A stretch of DNA of 64,000 bases, taken from NCBI RefSeq assembly GCF_900095865.1, contig NZ_FMIZ01000007.1, positions 310,001-374,000 of the forward strand, read 5' to 3'. The notes under the pieces are model-generated. The model saw only the letters and a list, made by a program, of their open reading frames with translations. It had not been told where the DNA came from and did not search any database. Below, piece after piece: positions 9,413 to 19,800 of the stretch. Both the position numbers and the translations under genes were made by a program. Positions within the stretch are counted from its first letter, which is position 1. Each line of letters begins with the position of its first letter. The stretch comes from Massilioclostridium coli. GTDB taxonomy: Bacteria > Bacillota > Clostridia > Oscillospirales > Ruminococcaceae.

Positions 9413-9996
9413 TGTCAGAAACCAAAAAATACGGGATCATCTATGCGGATCCGCCATGGCGTTATGATATGAAACGAGGGCAAGGCGTCGCAGAAAATCA
9501 TTATCCCACTATGAGCATAGAGGAAATATGCGCACTTCCGGTTGCCGATCTTGCAGCAAAGGACAGTGCGCTTTTTCTATGGGCGACATTTCCGCAGCTA
9601 AAAGAAGCCTTCCGTGTGATCGAAGCATGGGGATTCCGATATAAGACGCTTGCTTTCTTATGGTTAAAGCAGAATCGAAAAGCGGATACCTGGTTTTATG
9701 GGATGGGATTCTGGACCAGATCTAATGCCGAAGTCTGTCTCTTGGCTACCCGCGGGCACCCGAAACGTCAAAGTGCCGGGATTCACCAGTTTGTGATCTC
9801 TCATATCGAACAGCACAGCAAGAAACCGGATGTTGTACGGGATAAGATCGTTCAGCTTATGGGAGATCTTCCCCGTGTGGAACTTTTTGCCCGACAGAAA
9901 ATACCCGGATGGGATTCCTGGGGCAATGAGGTGGATTGCGACATTTCTCTCTCGCCTGATATGAAAGGAGAAACAACGCTATCTAATATGAAGTAA
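9412..9996 (+). CDS. MT-A70 family DNA N6-adenine methyltransferase
   Basis: This 194-residue protein has the MT-A70 fold: catalytic DPPW near the N-terminus (IIYADPPWRYDM, about residues 9-20), ALFLWATFPQLKEAFRVIEAWGF, and the C-terminal SAM-binding end VELFARQKIPGWDSWGNEVD. MT-A70 enzymes methylate adenine N6; in phages and ICEs they are usually orphan DNA methyltransferases with no restriction enzyme. None is adjacent here either. It is coupled to the SpoVG-like gene inside the transfer operon, so methylation of transferred DNA for protection from host restriction is a reasonable inference. Confidence 0.9.
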   Translation: MSETKKYGIIYADPPWRYDMKRGQGVAENHYPTMSIEEICALPVADLAAKDSALFLWATFPQLKEAFRVIEAWGFRYKTLAFLWLKQNRKADTWFYGMGFWTRSNAEVCLLATRGHPKRQSAGIHQFVISHIEQHSKKPDVVRDKIVQLMGDLPRVELFARQKIPGWDSWGNEVDCDISLSPDMKGETTLSNMK

Positions 9997-10040
9997 AACA
10001 AAAGCTATTCCGGCAATTAAATTGAAATTCAGGAAAATCC

Positions 10041-10073
10041 TCTCCCCGCTCTTAAAGTACAGCAGCGGGGAGA
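10041..10073 (+). promoter_or_regulatory. Intra-operon hairpin before prgI
   Basis: Perfect 10-base arms TCTCCCCGCT (10041-10050) and AGCGGGGAGA (10064-10073) flank a 13-base loop. There is no real U-run after it (ACTTTTG), so it may set mRNA stability or partial termination between the methyltransferase and the channel genes. Confidence 0.7.
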
Positions 10074-10094
10074 ACTTTTGAAAGGGGTGATAGA

Positions 10095-10526
10095 TTGCCA
10101 TATGTACCTGTACCAAAAGATCTCACAAAGGTAAAGACAAAGGTTGCCTTCAATCTTACAAAACGACAGCTTATATTTTTCAGTATTGCGGCTGTGATCG
10201 GCGTACCGGTCTATTTCCTTACCCATAACGTGATCGGAAATACGGCTGCGGTTCTTTTGATGATCGGGCTTATGATGCCCTTTTTCTTTCTGGCAATGTA
10301 TGAACGTGACGGACAGCCTGCAGAAAAGATATTGAAAAATATGCTGCGTCACCGTATGTGGCCGGAACATCGTCCATATAAAACACAGAATTTCTATCAG
10401 ATCATTTCGCAAAAGGAGGTATCACATATTGCCAAAAAACAAACAGCAGGAGGCACAGGAAAAACGTCTGCAAAGAAACATCAGACAGGCAAAGAAAAGT
10501 CGGGCCGAGGTAAAGGGTGCCGATAA
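10095..10526 (+). CDS. prgI: PrgI family type IV secretion protein
   Basis: This 143-residue protein starts at TTG 10095 with AAAGGGGTG upstream. The family core is clear: YVPVPKDLTKVKTKVAFNLTKRQL, two transmembrane helices (about residues 30-48 and 53-75) and MYERDGQPAEKILKNMLRHR. PrgI (VirB3-like) sits in the membrane next to the VirB4 ATPase in Gram-positive conjugation systems. The reading frame runs about 98 bases into the next gene, so its last 30 residues are dictated partly by VirB4 codons. Confidence 0.9.
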   Translation: MPYVPVPKDLTKVKTKVAFNLTKRQLIFFSIAAVIGVPVYFLTHNVIGNTAAVLLMIGLMMPFFFLAMYERDGQPAEKILKNMLRHRMWPEHRPYKTQNFYQIISQKEVSHIAKKQTAGGTGKTSAKKHQTGKEKSGRGKGCR

Positions 10527-12906
10527 AAAAACTGTGTCCAGTGCAAAGCCGTCCAGGAAGGGCGGTTTTTTTCTTGGAATGAAAAAGGATGCTCCGCAGA
10601 CCGCTCAGCAGAGTATCCCCTATAAAGAAATGTACCGGGATGGGATCTGCCGGGTAACGGACAGGTTCTACACCAAAACGGTGCAGTTCTTTGACATAAA
10701 TTATCAGCTTGCACAGGCGGATGATAAGGCACAGATTTTTGAAAGTTACTGTGATTTTCTCAATTACTTTGATTCAACGATCTCTGTGCAGCTTACCTTT
10801 ATCAATCAGCGTGCCAATATGCAGGATTTTTCAAAAAGTATCGCAATCCCGTCCCGTGGGGATGAATATGACGATATTCGCCGGGAATATGCGGATATGC
10901 TGAAAAGCCAGCTTGAAAAAGGAAACAACGGTCTCACAAAAAGAAAGTTCATTACTTTTGGGATCGAAGCTGACAACCTTCGTTCCGCTAAGATGCGTCT
11001 GGAACGAATCGAAACGGATGTTCTAAATAACTTTAAAACCTTGGGCGTACAGGCTTTGCCATTAAACGGATTAGAGCGCCTGGAGCTTCTTCACGGTCAG
11101 CTTCACCCGGACGGTCAGGAGAAATTACACTTTGCATGGACAGATCTTGCCAAAACAGGACTTTCCACAAAAGATTTTATCGCTCCTACCAGTTTTTCTT
11201 TTTCAAGGGATGGCAAGACCTTCCGTATCGGAGAATATTCCGGTGCAATGTCTTTTCTTCAAATTTTGGCGCCGGAGCTTACGGACCGTCTGCTTGCCGA
11301 CCTTTTAGATTTGGACGATGCGATTACGCTTAACCTGCATATCCAATCTATCGACCAGGCGCAGGCGATCCGCAACATCAAACGCAAAATGAGCGATTTG
11401 CAGAAAATGAAAATTGAGGAACAGAAAAAAGCGGTCCGCGCAGGATATGACATGGACATCATTCCGACCGACCTTGCCACTTACGGAGAGGAAGCACAGA
11501 GCCTTCTTCAAGATCTTCAATCCAGAAATGAAAGGATGTTTTTGGTAACGGTTTTGGTTCAGAACATTGCGCCAAAGCGTCAAAAACTGTTTACGGATAT
11601 TTTCGCTGCTTCCGGTATTGCTCAGAAGTATAACTGTGCGCTCAAACGTCTGGACTATCAGCAGGAACAGGGGCTTATGTCCTCTCTTGCCCTGGGGCGC
11701 AACCAGATTGAAATTCAGCGCGGACTTACCACAAGCAGCACGGCGATCTTTGTGCCGTTTACGACCTGCGAACTGTTCCAGCAGGGGCAGGCGCTCTACT
11801 ATGGTCTGAACGCTCTTTCCAACAACCTGATTATGGCAGACCGAAAGCAGCTTAAAAACCCCAACGGCTTATTCCTCGGAACACCGGGAAGCGGAAAATC
11901 TTTCAGTGCAAAGCGTGAGATCGTCAATGTCTTTCTTCTGACCGACGATTCCATTATCATCGCGGATCCTGAAAATGAATATGGTCCTCTGATCCGAAGG
12001 TTCGGGGAGCAGGGACAGGTCATTGATCTATCCCCTAATTCTTCCAACTATATCAATCCGCTGGATATTAACCTGGATTACTCGGACGATGAAAATCCGG
12101 TTACGCTGAAAAGTGATTTTGTACTTTCTTTGTGCGACCTGATTATCGGCGGAAAAGACGGTCTTTCTCCCATTGAGAAAACTATTATTGACCGCTGTAC
12201 CCGTCTGGTATACCGCAAATACCTGCAGGATCCGAAACCGGAAAATATGCCGATCTTAGGAGACCTGTATGACCTGCTCCGAAATCAGAGCGAACCGGAG
12301 GCACAAAATATCGCTACAGCTTTGGAAATCTATGTAAACGGAAGTCTGAATGTATTTAATCACCGTTCCAACATCGATATGGACAGCCACCGTGTTCTGT
12401 GCTTCCAGTTAAAATCTCTCGGAAAGGCGCTCAAAGAGATCGGGCTTCTTATCATGCAGGATGCGGTATGGAACCGTGTTACGGCCAACCGTGAAAAACA
12501 TAAGACGACTTGGTTCTATATCGACGAATTTCACCTTCTTTTAAAGGGCCAGACCGGAGCTTTCTCTGTGGAGATCTGGAAAAGGTTCCGTAAATGGGGC
12601 GGGATTCCGAGCGGACTGACACAGAACGTAAAGGACCTTCTGGCATCCAGAGAAATTGAAAATATTTTTGAGAACAGCGACTTTATCTATATGCTCAACC
12701 AGGCACAGGGCGACCGTCAGATTTTGGCAAAACAGCTTGGTATCAGTCCTCACCAGTTATCCTATGTTACACACAGCGGTCCGGGTGAAGGGCTTTTGTT
12801 TTTTGGGAATGTCATTATCCCATTCGTAGATCACTTCCCGAAAGATACCAGCCTGTACCGTATTATGACGACCAGACCGGAGGAAGTCGCGGAAACAGCT
12901 TCCTAA
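10429..12906 (+). CDS. VirB4/TraE-type conjugation ATPase
   Basis: This 825-residue ATPase powers the type IV secretion channel. The TTG at 10429 is preceded by AAAAGGAGG and gives PKNKQQEAQEKRLQRN. A basic N-terminus precedes the VirB4 N-terminal domain (FFDINYQLAQADDKAQIFE). Walker A GTPGSGKS is at about residues 485-492, DPENEYGPLIRRF follows, and the Walker B-like WFYIDEFHLLL is at about 695-705. The length is usual for the family. It sits in the order PrgI-VirB4-wall hydrolase, as in Tn1549-like ICEs. Confidence 0.95.
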   Translation: MPKNKQQEAQEKRLQRNIRQAKKSRAEVKGADKKTVSSAKPSRKGGFFLGMKKDAPQTAQQSIPYKEMYRDGICRVTDRFYTKTVQFFDINYQLAQADDKAQIFESYCDFLNYFDSTISVQLTFINQRANMQDFSKSIAIPSRGDEYDDIRREYADMLKSQLEKGNNGLTKRKFITFGIEADNLRSAKMRLERIETDVLNNFKTLGVQALPLNGLERLELLHGQLHPDGQEKLHFAWTDLAKTGLSTKDFIAPTSFSFSRDGKTFRIGEYSGAMSFLQILAPELTDRLLADLLDLDDAITLNLHIQSIDQAQAIRNIKRKMSDLQKMKIEEQKKAVRAGYDMDIIPTDLATYGEEAQSLLQDLQSRNERMFLVTVLVQNIAPKRQKLFTDIFAASGIAQKYNCALKRLDYQQEQGLMSSLALGRNQIEIQRGLTTSSTAIFVPFTTCELFQQGQALYYGLNALSNNLIMADRKQLKNPNGLFLGTPGSGKSFSAKREIVNVFLLTDDSIIIADPENEYGPLIRRFGEQGQVIDLSPNSSNYINPLDINLDYSDDENPVTLKSDFVLSLCDLIIGGKDGLSPIEKTIIDRCTRLVYRKYLQDPKPENMPILGDLYDLLRNQSEPEAQNIATALEIYVNGSLNVFNHRSNIDMDSHRVLCFQLKSLGKALKEIGLLIMQDAVWNRVTANREKHKTTWFYIDEFHLLLKGQTGAFSVEIWKRFRKWGGIPSGLTQNVKDLLASREIENIFENSDFIYMLNQAQGDRQILAKQLGISPHQLSYVTHSGPGEGLLFFGNVIIPFVDHFPKDTSLYRIMTTRPEEVAETAS

Positions 12907-12939
12907 GCAGGATCCTGACGGCATTGGGAGGTGATGTGC

Positions 12940-15438
12940 TTGCCAAAGGATCGTGAATTTCGTGCCAGGGATAAGACATTTCAGAAGATGACGAAAGATG
13001 GTCTTGTGGAACAAAATGCCAGAACCAAAGAGGAAACCCGTATCAGTGAGCGGGAAAAAGATTTTGACCTGCGCCGGTCACAGGATTTGCCGCCGCAGGA
13101 TAACCGGGATCTTTCTTCTGAAACACGTCGCAAAAGGAAACAGCTACCACCGGTACAGGAAGCAGCTTCTTTAGAACAACAGCCGGAAGCTGTTTCTTCT
13201 CAGGAACCGGAGATATATGCGCAGGAACCGGAAGCTGTGAAAGAAAAAGAGATACAGCATGGTATCAGGTATCAGCAGAGATTTACTGAGCAGGAGTCCT
13301 CTGATCTCAAACCTGCAGAACCGGAACTTCCAAAGAAAGAATCCAAACTGCAGTTTACCGCCGATGAAGTACCTCAGGAACCGGGGAAAAAGCTGACAAA
13401 TGCGAGGCGTAAGGCGGAACGTACTTCTCAGAAGTTAGAAACCGCACAGCAGAATCTTCCTGCAAGGCGCAAACTTCGTTTGAGCGTGGAGTCGGATGTT
13501 GAAACCGGTAAGGCAAAACGGCGCTTGAAATTTGAAAAAGAGGTTGTTTCACAGCGGGATCATATGAAAGGTGCCAAACCGCTGCGTCCGGTGAAAAAAG
13601 GCGCTAATGCCGCCATTGGATATGCGCATAAGAAGATTTATGAAAATGAGCATGAGAATATCGGGATCGAGGCGGCGCACCGCAGCGAGCTTGTTGCGGA
13701 AGGTGGTCTGCGTGCTCTAAACCACCGCCGAAAGTCAGCACCTTACCGTAAAGTCTCCCGTCTCCAAAAGAAGGCGTCAAGAGCCAGTGCCAAAGCTGCC
13801 TATCAGCAGGTACTCCATGAGAACCCGAAGTTAAAGAGCAATCTGCTTGCACGGATGTGGCAGAAACAGAAAATCAAAAGGCAGTATGCCAAAGCTGCAA
13901 GAGAAGCCAGACGTGCAGGACAGACCGCAAAGAAAACAGCGGTCACAACAGAAAAGATAGCCGGACGCGTGGCGTTCTTTGTCAAACGCCACCCGATTAT
14001 TTTCGGGATCGCAACTCTGCTTCTTCTGCTGTTCTTTCTGATTTCTTCGGTCTTTACTTCCTGTTCCAGTATGGGAACCGGCGGTCTTGGAATCGTTGCC
14101 GCATCAAGCTATGTGGCCGAGGATCAGGACATCAACCAGGCGGAGCTTTCCTATACGGAATGGGAAACGGACCTGCAGATCCAGATTCAAGATGCCGAAG
14201 CACAACATCCGGGATATGACGAATACCGCTATCAGGTCGGCAATGTGGGGCATAACCCTTTTGAGCTGATGGGATTTCTGACTGCTTCTTATCACGGCTT
14301 TACCTATGAACAGATCGAAGCGGTGTTAAGGGAAATCTTCTCTGAACAGTACCGCCTTGAATTTATCCCGGAAACAGAGATCCGTTACCGTACGGAAACC
14401 CGTGTGGATCCTGTTACCGGAGAAACCACCGAAGAAGAAGTACCCTATGAGTGGCATATCCTGAATATCAGGCTCACCGCAAATTCTTTCACCGACGTGA
14501 TTGCCGGGCGTATGGATAACGGGCAGAAAGAACTTTTTAATATCCTGATGATGTCAAAAGGCAACCGGCAGTATGTCGCTAATATTTTCGGCGATACTGA
14601 CTGGCTTCCTTATGTGACAAGTTATTACGGATACCGCGTCCATCCGATCAGCGGCGGGAAAGATTATCACAAAGCGGTGGATATTGGGATGCCTTTGGGA
14701 ACGGAGATTTTAGCAGGCCACGACGGAACGGTGACACAGGCCGGTGAATCCGGCAGTTATGGTCTGGTCGTAGTGATCGAAGGTACGATGAAAGACGGCC
14801 GGACGCTGACAACAAAATACGCACATTGCTCCCAGCTTCTTGTCACTCCCGGACAAACGGTAAAACAAGGGGATGTGATCGCAAAGGTAGGAAGTACCGG
14901 AAACTCCACCGGACCGCACTTACATTTGGAAGTGCTGGTGGACGGACAATACTTCAATCCGCTTTACTTTACGGATACAGGAAACCATACCGCAGGAACA
15001 ATGGCGCCGGGAACACCGGGCGGTCCTGAAATTCCGGCTTATCCGGGGGAACCGATGGGTGACGGAAGTTATGCGGCTTTGATTGCCGAAGCACAGAAAC
15101 ATCTTGGGAAACCTTATGTATTTGGCGCTTCCGGTCCGAACAGCTTTGATTGCTCCGGCTTTGTCTGCTATGTATTCAATCAAAGCGGTGTTGCCAATGT
15201 GGGGCGTACGACCGCACAGGGGCTATATAACATGTCCACGCCGGTGTCCAGGGAAAATGCCCGTCCGGGAGATCTGATCTTCTTTACCGGAACCTATTCC
15301 GCAGGCACGCCGGTTACACATATCGGCATTTATATCGGAAACGGACAGATGATCCATGCCGGAGATCCCGTCCAGTATGCCAGCATTGATACGTCCTACT
15401 GGCAGCAGCATTTTTACGCATTTGGACGACTGAACTAA
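12940..15438 (+). CDS. Bifunctional M23 / NlpC-P60 wall hydrolase, CD1108-like
   Basis: This 832-residue protein opens a path through peptidoglycan for the mating channel. A GGGAGG at 12926-12931 fits the TTG at 12940 (MPKDREFRARDK); the GTG and ATG further upstream overlap that site. Residues 1-340 are charged and cytoplasmic, with Q/E-rich repeats. A transmembrane helix lies at about 347-373 (IIFGIATLLLLLFFLI). The outer part has an M23 endopeptidase domain (YHKAVDIGMPLG with Asp, then GPHLHLEV; about 560-670) and an NlpC/P60 domain (FDCSGFVCYVF with catalytic Cys, then HIGIYIGNGQMIHAG; about 710-832). Both sets of catalytic residues look intact. Confidence 0.93.
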   Translation: MPKDREFRARDKTFQKMTKDGLVEQNARTKEETRISEREKDFDLRRSQDLPPQDNRDLSSETRRKRKQLPPVQEAASLEQQPEAVSSQEPEIYAQEPEAVKEKEIQHGIRYQQRFTEQESSDLKPAEPELPKKESKLQFTADEVPQEPGKKLTNARRKAERTSQKLETAQQNLPARRKLRLSVESDVETGKAKRRLKFEKEVVSQRDHMKGAKPLRPVKKGANAAIGYAHKKIYENEHENIGIEAAHRSELVAEGGLRALNHRRKSAPYRKVSRLQKKASRASAKAAYQQVLHENPKLKSNLLARMWQKQKIKRQYAKAAREARRAGQTAKKTAVTTEKIAGRVAFFVKRHPIIFGIATLLLLLFFLISSVFTSCSSMGTGGLGIVAASSYVAEDQDINQAELSYTEWETDLQIQIQDAEAQHPGYDEYRYQVGNVGHNPFELMGFLTASYHGFTYEQIEAVLREIFSEQYRLEFIPETEIRYRTETRVDPVTGETTEEEVPYEWHILNIRLTANSFTDVIAGRMDNGQKELFNILMMSKGNRQYVANIFGDTDWLPYVTSYYGYRVHPISGGKDYHKAVDIGMPLGTEILAGHDGTVTQAGESGSYGLVVVIEGTMKDGRTLTTKYAHCSQLLVTPGQTVKQGDVIAKVGSTGNSTGPHLHLEVLVDGQYFNPLYFTDTGNHTAGTMAPGTPGGPEIPAYPGEPMGDGSYAALIAEAQKHLGKPYVFGASGPNSFDCSGFVCYVFNQSGVANVGRTTAQGLYNMSTPVSRENARPGDLIFFTGTYSAGTPVTHIGIYIGNGQMIHAGDPVQYASIDTSYWQQHFYAFGRLN

Positions 15439-15458
15439 TTATGATTGGAGGTAATAGA

Positions 15459-15716
15459 TTGAATCCTAAAATTGAAAAACTCGCAAAGGAGATTCAGAAA
15501 ACTGAAAACAAGATTGCAGAGCTGCAGGATAAACTTGCGGATCTGAAAAAACAGAAAACCGAGCTGGAGAACCTGGATTACGGCGAGGTTGCCCGCAGCT
15601 TTAATATCTCACCGAAAGAGCTGGCGGAATTTTTGAAACTGCAGAAACAAGGCGCGGTCCTTCCAAACAGCGGCGGTCTGCCGACGAAAACACAGGAGGT
15701 ATGCCATGAAGAATAA
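15459..15716 (+). CDS. DUF4315 family protein
   Basis: This 85-residue protein has GGAGG at 15446-15450, placed for the TTG at 15459 (NPKIEKLAKEIQKTENKIAEL); the ATG at 15441 overlaps the site. The first 45 residues are a heptad-rich coiled coil (KIAELQDKLADLKKQKTELENL), followed by ARSFNISPKELAEFLKLQK. This is the DUF4315 signature of ICE transfer operons, invariably between the CD1108-like hydrolase and DUF4366. Its function is unknown. Its stop overlaps the next gene by 11 bases. Confidence 0.85.
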   Translation: MNPKIEKLAKEIQKTENKIAELQDKLADLKKQKTELENLDYGEVARSFNISPKELAEFLKLQKQGAVLPNSGGLPTKTQEVCHEE

Positions 15717-16836
15717 ACTACTGCCTTTGATGACGGCGCTTATGCTTGGCATGGGCGCTTTTGTATTTCCTATCTCTGCTTATGCTTCCGGCGGTGCGGA
15801 TACCACGCCGCCTACGGTCAGCGTGAAACTGGAGAAAGATACACTTTCCATTACCGCAAGTGATGATCTGTCCGGTGTAGAGGCTGTCTTTGTGGATAAA
15901 ACCCGTGTTAATAGTCTTTCAGACGGAAAAGGTTCTGTCCTTTTAAAAGATTATGCGGGGAATGAAAAGCAGGTCAGCGTTTATGCGGTGGATTATTCCG
16001 GCAACCAGTCCGAGACGGTCAAGCTGGATAATCCTTATTATAAGGAACCGCAGAAAACCGAGCCGGATGCCGGAAAGCAGACAGCTTCCAGCACGGATAC
16101 TCCTTCCCCTGCTCCTTCCGATGGAAATACTGCGGGAAGCACACAGGAAAGCAGTGATAAAAAGCCGCAGTCAGGAGCTTCTTCTAACCAGCCAGAAACA
16201 CCGGCACAGGAAGAAGAAACGGAAAGCGCTCTGCCGGAGGGCGCACTTACACCGGACGGTACCGGAACGATCCTGGATTCTGCTACGGAGCAGGAAGATG
16301 ATAAACAGTTCTACACCATTAAGACAGAGGCAGGAAATGTGTTCTATCTTGTGATCGACGGCAAGCGCGGTTCTGAAAATGTGTATTTTCTGAACGGTGT
16401 TACAGAGTCGGATCTGATGGCTCTTGCAGAAAAAGACCAGGGTACTTCCGGTGCAATTCCTGAAACGGAAATCTGCAACTGTTCTGAAAAATGCGAAGCC
16501 GGAAACGTCAACACAGACTGTCCGGTCTGCAAAAACAAGATGTCCGGCTGCTTAGGAAAGTCTGACGAAGCACCGGCGCAGGACGAGGCTTCACAGCAGG
16601 ATCCGAAAGAAGAAAAGAAATCCAATACCGGCATGATCTTCTTTGTGCTGTTTGCTCTTGCCGCAGCCGGAGGTCTTGGATATTACTTCAAGATCGTCCG
16701 TCCAAAGCAGCAGGCGGCAATGGATGACGAATATGAGGATGAAGGTTATGGGGAAGGATTTGAACCGGATTCTGAATATCACGAAACCTTGCCGGATGAT
16801 CTGGACGAGGATGAAACTACGGAGGACGGCAGATAA
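15706..16836 (+). CDS. DUF4366 (CD1107-like) exported membrane protein
   Basis: This 376-residue protein has an N-terminal signal peptide (LLPLMTALMLGMGAFVFPIS, cleavage near YASGG). Next come an immunoglobulin-like fold region (TPPTVSVKLEKDTLSITASDDLSGV), a Ser/Pro/Glu-rich linker, and the DUF4366 core (FYTIKTEAGNVFYLVIDGKR...YFLNGVTESDLM). Then follow a cysteine cluster (CNCSEKCEAG, CPVCKNKMSGC), a C-terminal transmembrane helix at about residues 308-328 and an acidic cytoplasmic tail. It is thus a surface protein anchored at its C-terminus. It is constant in this operon and presumably part of the mating apparatus; its role is unproven. Confidence 0.87.
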   Translation: MKNKLLPLMTALMLGMGAFVFPISAYASGGADTTPPTVSVKLEKDTLSITASDDLSGVEAVFVDKTRVNSLSDGKGSVLLKDYAGNEKQVSVYAVDYSGNQSETVKLDNPYYKEPQKTEPDAGKQTASSTDTPSPAPSDGNTAGSTQESSDKKPQSGASSNQPETPAQEEETESALPEGALTPDGTGTILDSATEQEDDKQFYTIKTEAGNVFYLVIDGKRGSENVYFLNGVTESDLMALAEKDQGTSGAIPETEICNCSEKCEAGNVNTDCPVCKNKMSGCLGKSDEAPAQDEASQQDPKEEKKSNTGMIFFVLFALAAAGGLGYYFKIVRPKQQAAMDDEYEDEGYGEGFEPDSEYHETLPDDLDEDETTEDGR

Positions 16837-16850
16837 GCCGTCTTTCCTTT
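16825..16850 (+). terminator. Terminator-like hairpin after DUF4366
   Basis: GACGGC (16825-16830) pairs with GCCGTC (16837-16842) over a 6-base loop and overlaps the stop codon. It is followed by TTTCCTTTT. It may partly terminate before the adhesin-sortase gene. Confidence 0.6.
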
Positions 16851-16880
16851 TGAAAAAATAATGAAAGTGAGGAATACAGC

Positions 16881-19800
16881 GTGAATATGAAAACATTTCG
16901 CAAGCGCGGCGTCAGCCGCATACTGTCAGCGTTCCTTTGCGTCCTGATTGCATTGGGGATGCTCCCTACAAGCGTATTTGCAGCTTCCGAAGGGCAGCGT
17001 GCCAGTTCTGCTTATGGGGATACGGTGATGGGATCGGACGGAAAGCCATACCGCTCCCCTTCCGGTTATTACACCATGACCTATCACAGCGATGGAACGA
17101 ACAGCTATTCTTACCACAACGGCAATGTTGTCTATCAGCACTTTGTACTCTCTGAAAACGGAGGCGCTTTCCGATGGGTGTACTGTATTGAAAGCGGGAT
17201 CCGCTTTGGGGATTCGGATGACGGCTACTATTCGGAACATACGGAAAACAGCCGTTATTTTAACCAGCTTCCCGCAACTGCACAGCGCGGCATTATGATG
17301 GCTTCCCTTTATGGATGGCAGCCGGGCGCACCGCTTCCGATCAGCGGGATCAATGCGGATGACTGGTATATGGCGGCTCAGTGTATCATTTGGGAATACC
17401 AGCAACAGCTTCGCAGCGATCCCCACAGCCGTCACGATCACGGTAAAGTTGCAGGAAACACTTTTTACCGCATTGTCCAGGGGCGGCCTGCAGAAAAAGC
17501 CTATAACTGGATCCTGGATCAGATAGCTTCCCACTCTACAATTCCTTCTTTTACAGGAACCAGCGCACAGAACGCACCTGTCCAGGAATTGAAATGGGAT
17601 ACGGAGAAAAAAATCTATACCCTGACGCTGACGGATACCAATAACCTGAATATCGACTTGCAGGCTCTTTCTGACAGCGGGATTTCCGTTACAAGAAACG
17701 GAAACAAATACACCTTTACCAGCAAGAAAATGATTGTGTCACCGATTGCGGTTCAATATAGAAAAAATGTTCCGATCGGAGAAAATATGCTGATCTGGGG
17801 GCGTTCCGGCTGGCAGACCATGATGACCGGCGCGAAAGATCCGGTTTCTTTCTATATGCAGATCAAAACGGAAACCTATGGAAAAGCTAAAATCGTCAAG
17901 ACCAGTGAGGACGGTATCGTGGAAGGCATTTCTTTCCAGATCACAGGGAACGGCGTGGACGAAACCGTTGTGACCGGAAAAGACGGTACAATCAGCAAAG
18001 ACCTTCTTCCTGGTACCTATCTTGTGACAGAAAAACCGGTGGACCGCTATGTCACTCCGGCTTCTCAGTATGTCACCATTGAAAGCGGCCAGACTTCCAG
18101 TGTGCAGTTTTCCAATATCCTGAAAAAGTTCCGTGTACTGGTACATAAAGCCGATGCGGATACCGGAACAGCACAGGGAGACGCTTCCCTGGCCGGTGCA
18201 AAATACGGACTTTATAAAGGCGGCGAGCTGATCGACACCTTTACGACCGGACCGGACGGAAGTTTTATGACCGGATATTATGTCTGCGGGGATGACTGGA
18301 CGCTTCGTGAGATTGAACCGAGCAATGGGTACTTGTTAGATGAAACGGTCCATGAGGTAGGCGCTTCTCCTTCCCTTTATGAAGTGGAACTGAACACGAC
18401 AGAAAATAATGTTACGGAAAAAGTGATCTACGGAAATATCCAGATCGTGAAGCATACGGATGAAAAGGATCCTGATGTGGACGATTCCGAACACAGCGAC
18501 GACGCCAATGCCGGGATCATTGAAAAGCCGGAGGAAGGCGCTGTATTTGAAGTCTATCTCACAAATTCCGGCAGCTATGAGGAAGCCAAAGAAAGCGAAC
18601 GCGACCTTCTGACAACGGACTCTGACGGATTTGCTGCTTCCAAAATGCTTCCGTATGGACGTTATACGGTCCACCAGATCGAAGGTGAGGACGGAAAAGC
18701 CTTTGTACCGGATTTTACCGTTTATATCAATGAAGATGGACACACCTATTCTTATATCCTGAATAACACAACGATCACTTCCAGAGTACGTGTAGAAAAA
18801 AGGGATGCGGAAACCGACCAGATCATTCCGATTCCGGGTACGGGCTTCCGTATCAAGGATCTGGAGACCGGTGAATTTATCAGCCAGGAAATTTACTATC
18901 CGAACCCGGAAACCATTGATATTTTCTACACTTCTGATGAAGGCTGGCTGATGCTGCCGGAACCTTTAAAGACCGGAAATTACGAACTCCATGAGGTGGC
19001 TGCGCCGGAAGGCTATGTTCTTTCTAAAGAACCGGTGCCGTTTACCGTGGATGGCAGCGAGGCCGTGGTAACGGTGGTACAGCATAACAAACCGCAGAAA
19101 GGACAGATCACCATTTCCAAAACCGGTGAAGTCTTTGCAAGCGTTCAGGAAAATGACGGCTTCTATCTGCCGGTTTATGAAGTGATGGGGCTTCCCGGCG
19201 CTGTCTATGACCTGATTGCAGATGAAGATATTTACACCGGAGACGGTACGTTAAGAGTGGCAAAAGATACCGTTGTTGCTACGCTTACGACCGGAGACGA
19301 CGGAACTGCAGTAAGCGATCCGCTTTATCTTGGATGCTATCGTCTGGAAGAACGAAAGGCGCCGGATGGCATGGTGCTGGATCCCGAACCGATTTATACA
19401 GAACTGACTTATGCCGGACAGGAAACAGAGATCACACAGGCTGCTGTCGGTGTGTATGACGAACGGCAGAAAGCGGCCGTGGAACTGTTAAAAGGATTGG
19501 AAACAGATGAAACCTTTGGTCTTGGCTTAGGGGAAGAATATAAGGATATTACCTTTGGCCTCTATGCTTCCGAGGACATCACCGCTCTTGACGGTAGTGT
19601 GATTCCTGAAGGCGGTCTGTTGGAAGTTGTCGGTGTCTCTCCTATGGAAGATGTACCGGGGCAGTTTTCAGCAGGATTTATGACGGATCTTCCGTTTGGC
19701 AGCTTCTATGTGCAGGAACGCACAACCAATGATGCCTATGTGATCTCCGATCAGAAATATCCGGTTGTCTTTGAATACGCCGGACAGGAAACCGGGCTTG

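Noticed and set aside
16926..17534. Minus-strand ORF of 202 residues opposite the adhesin
   Set aside because: It lies fully inside the signal peptide and thioester domain coding sequence and has no ribosome binding site or domain pattern.
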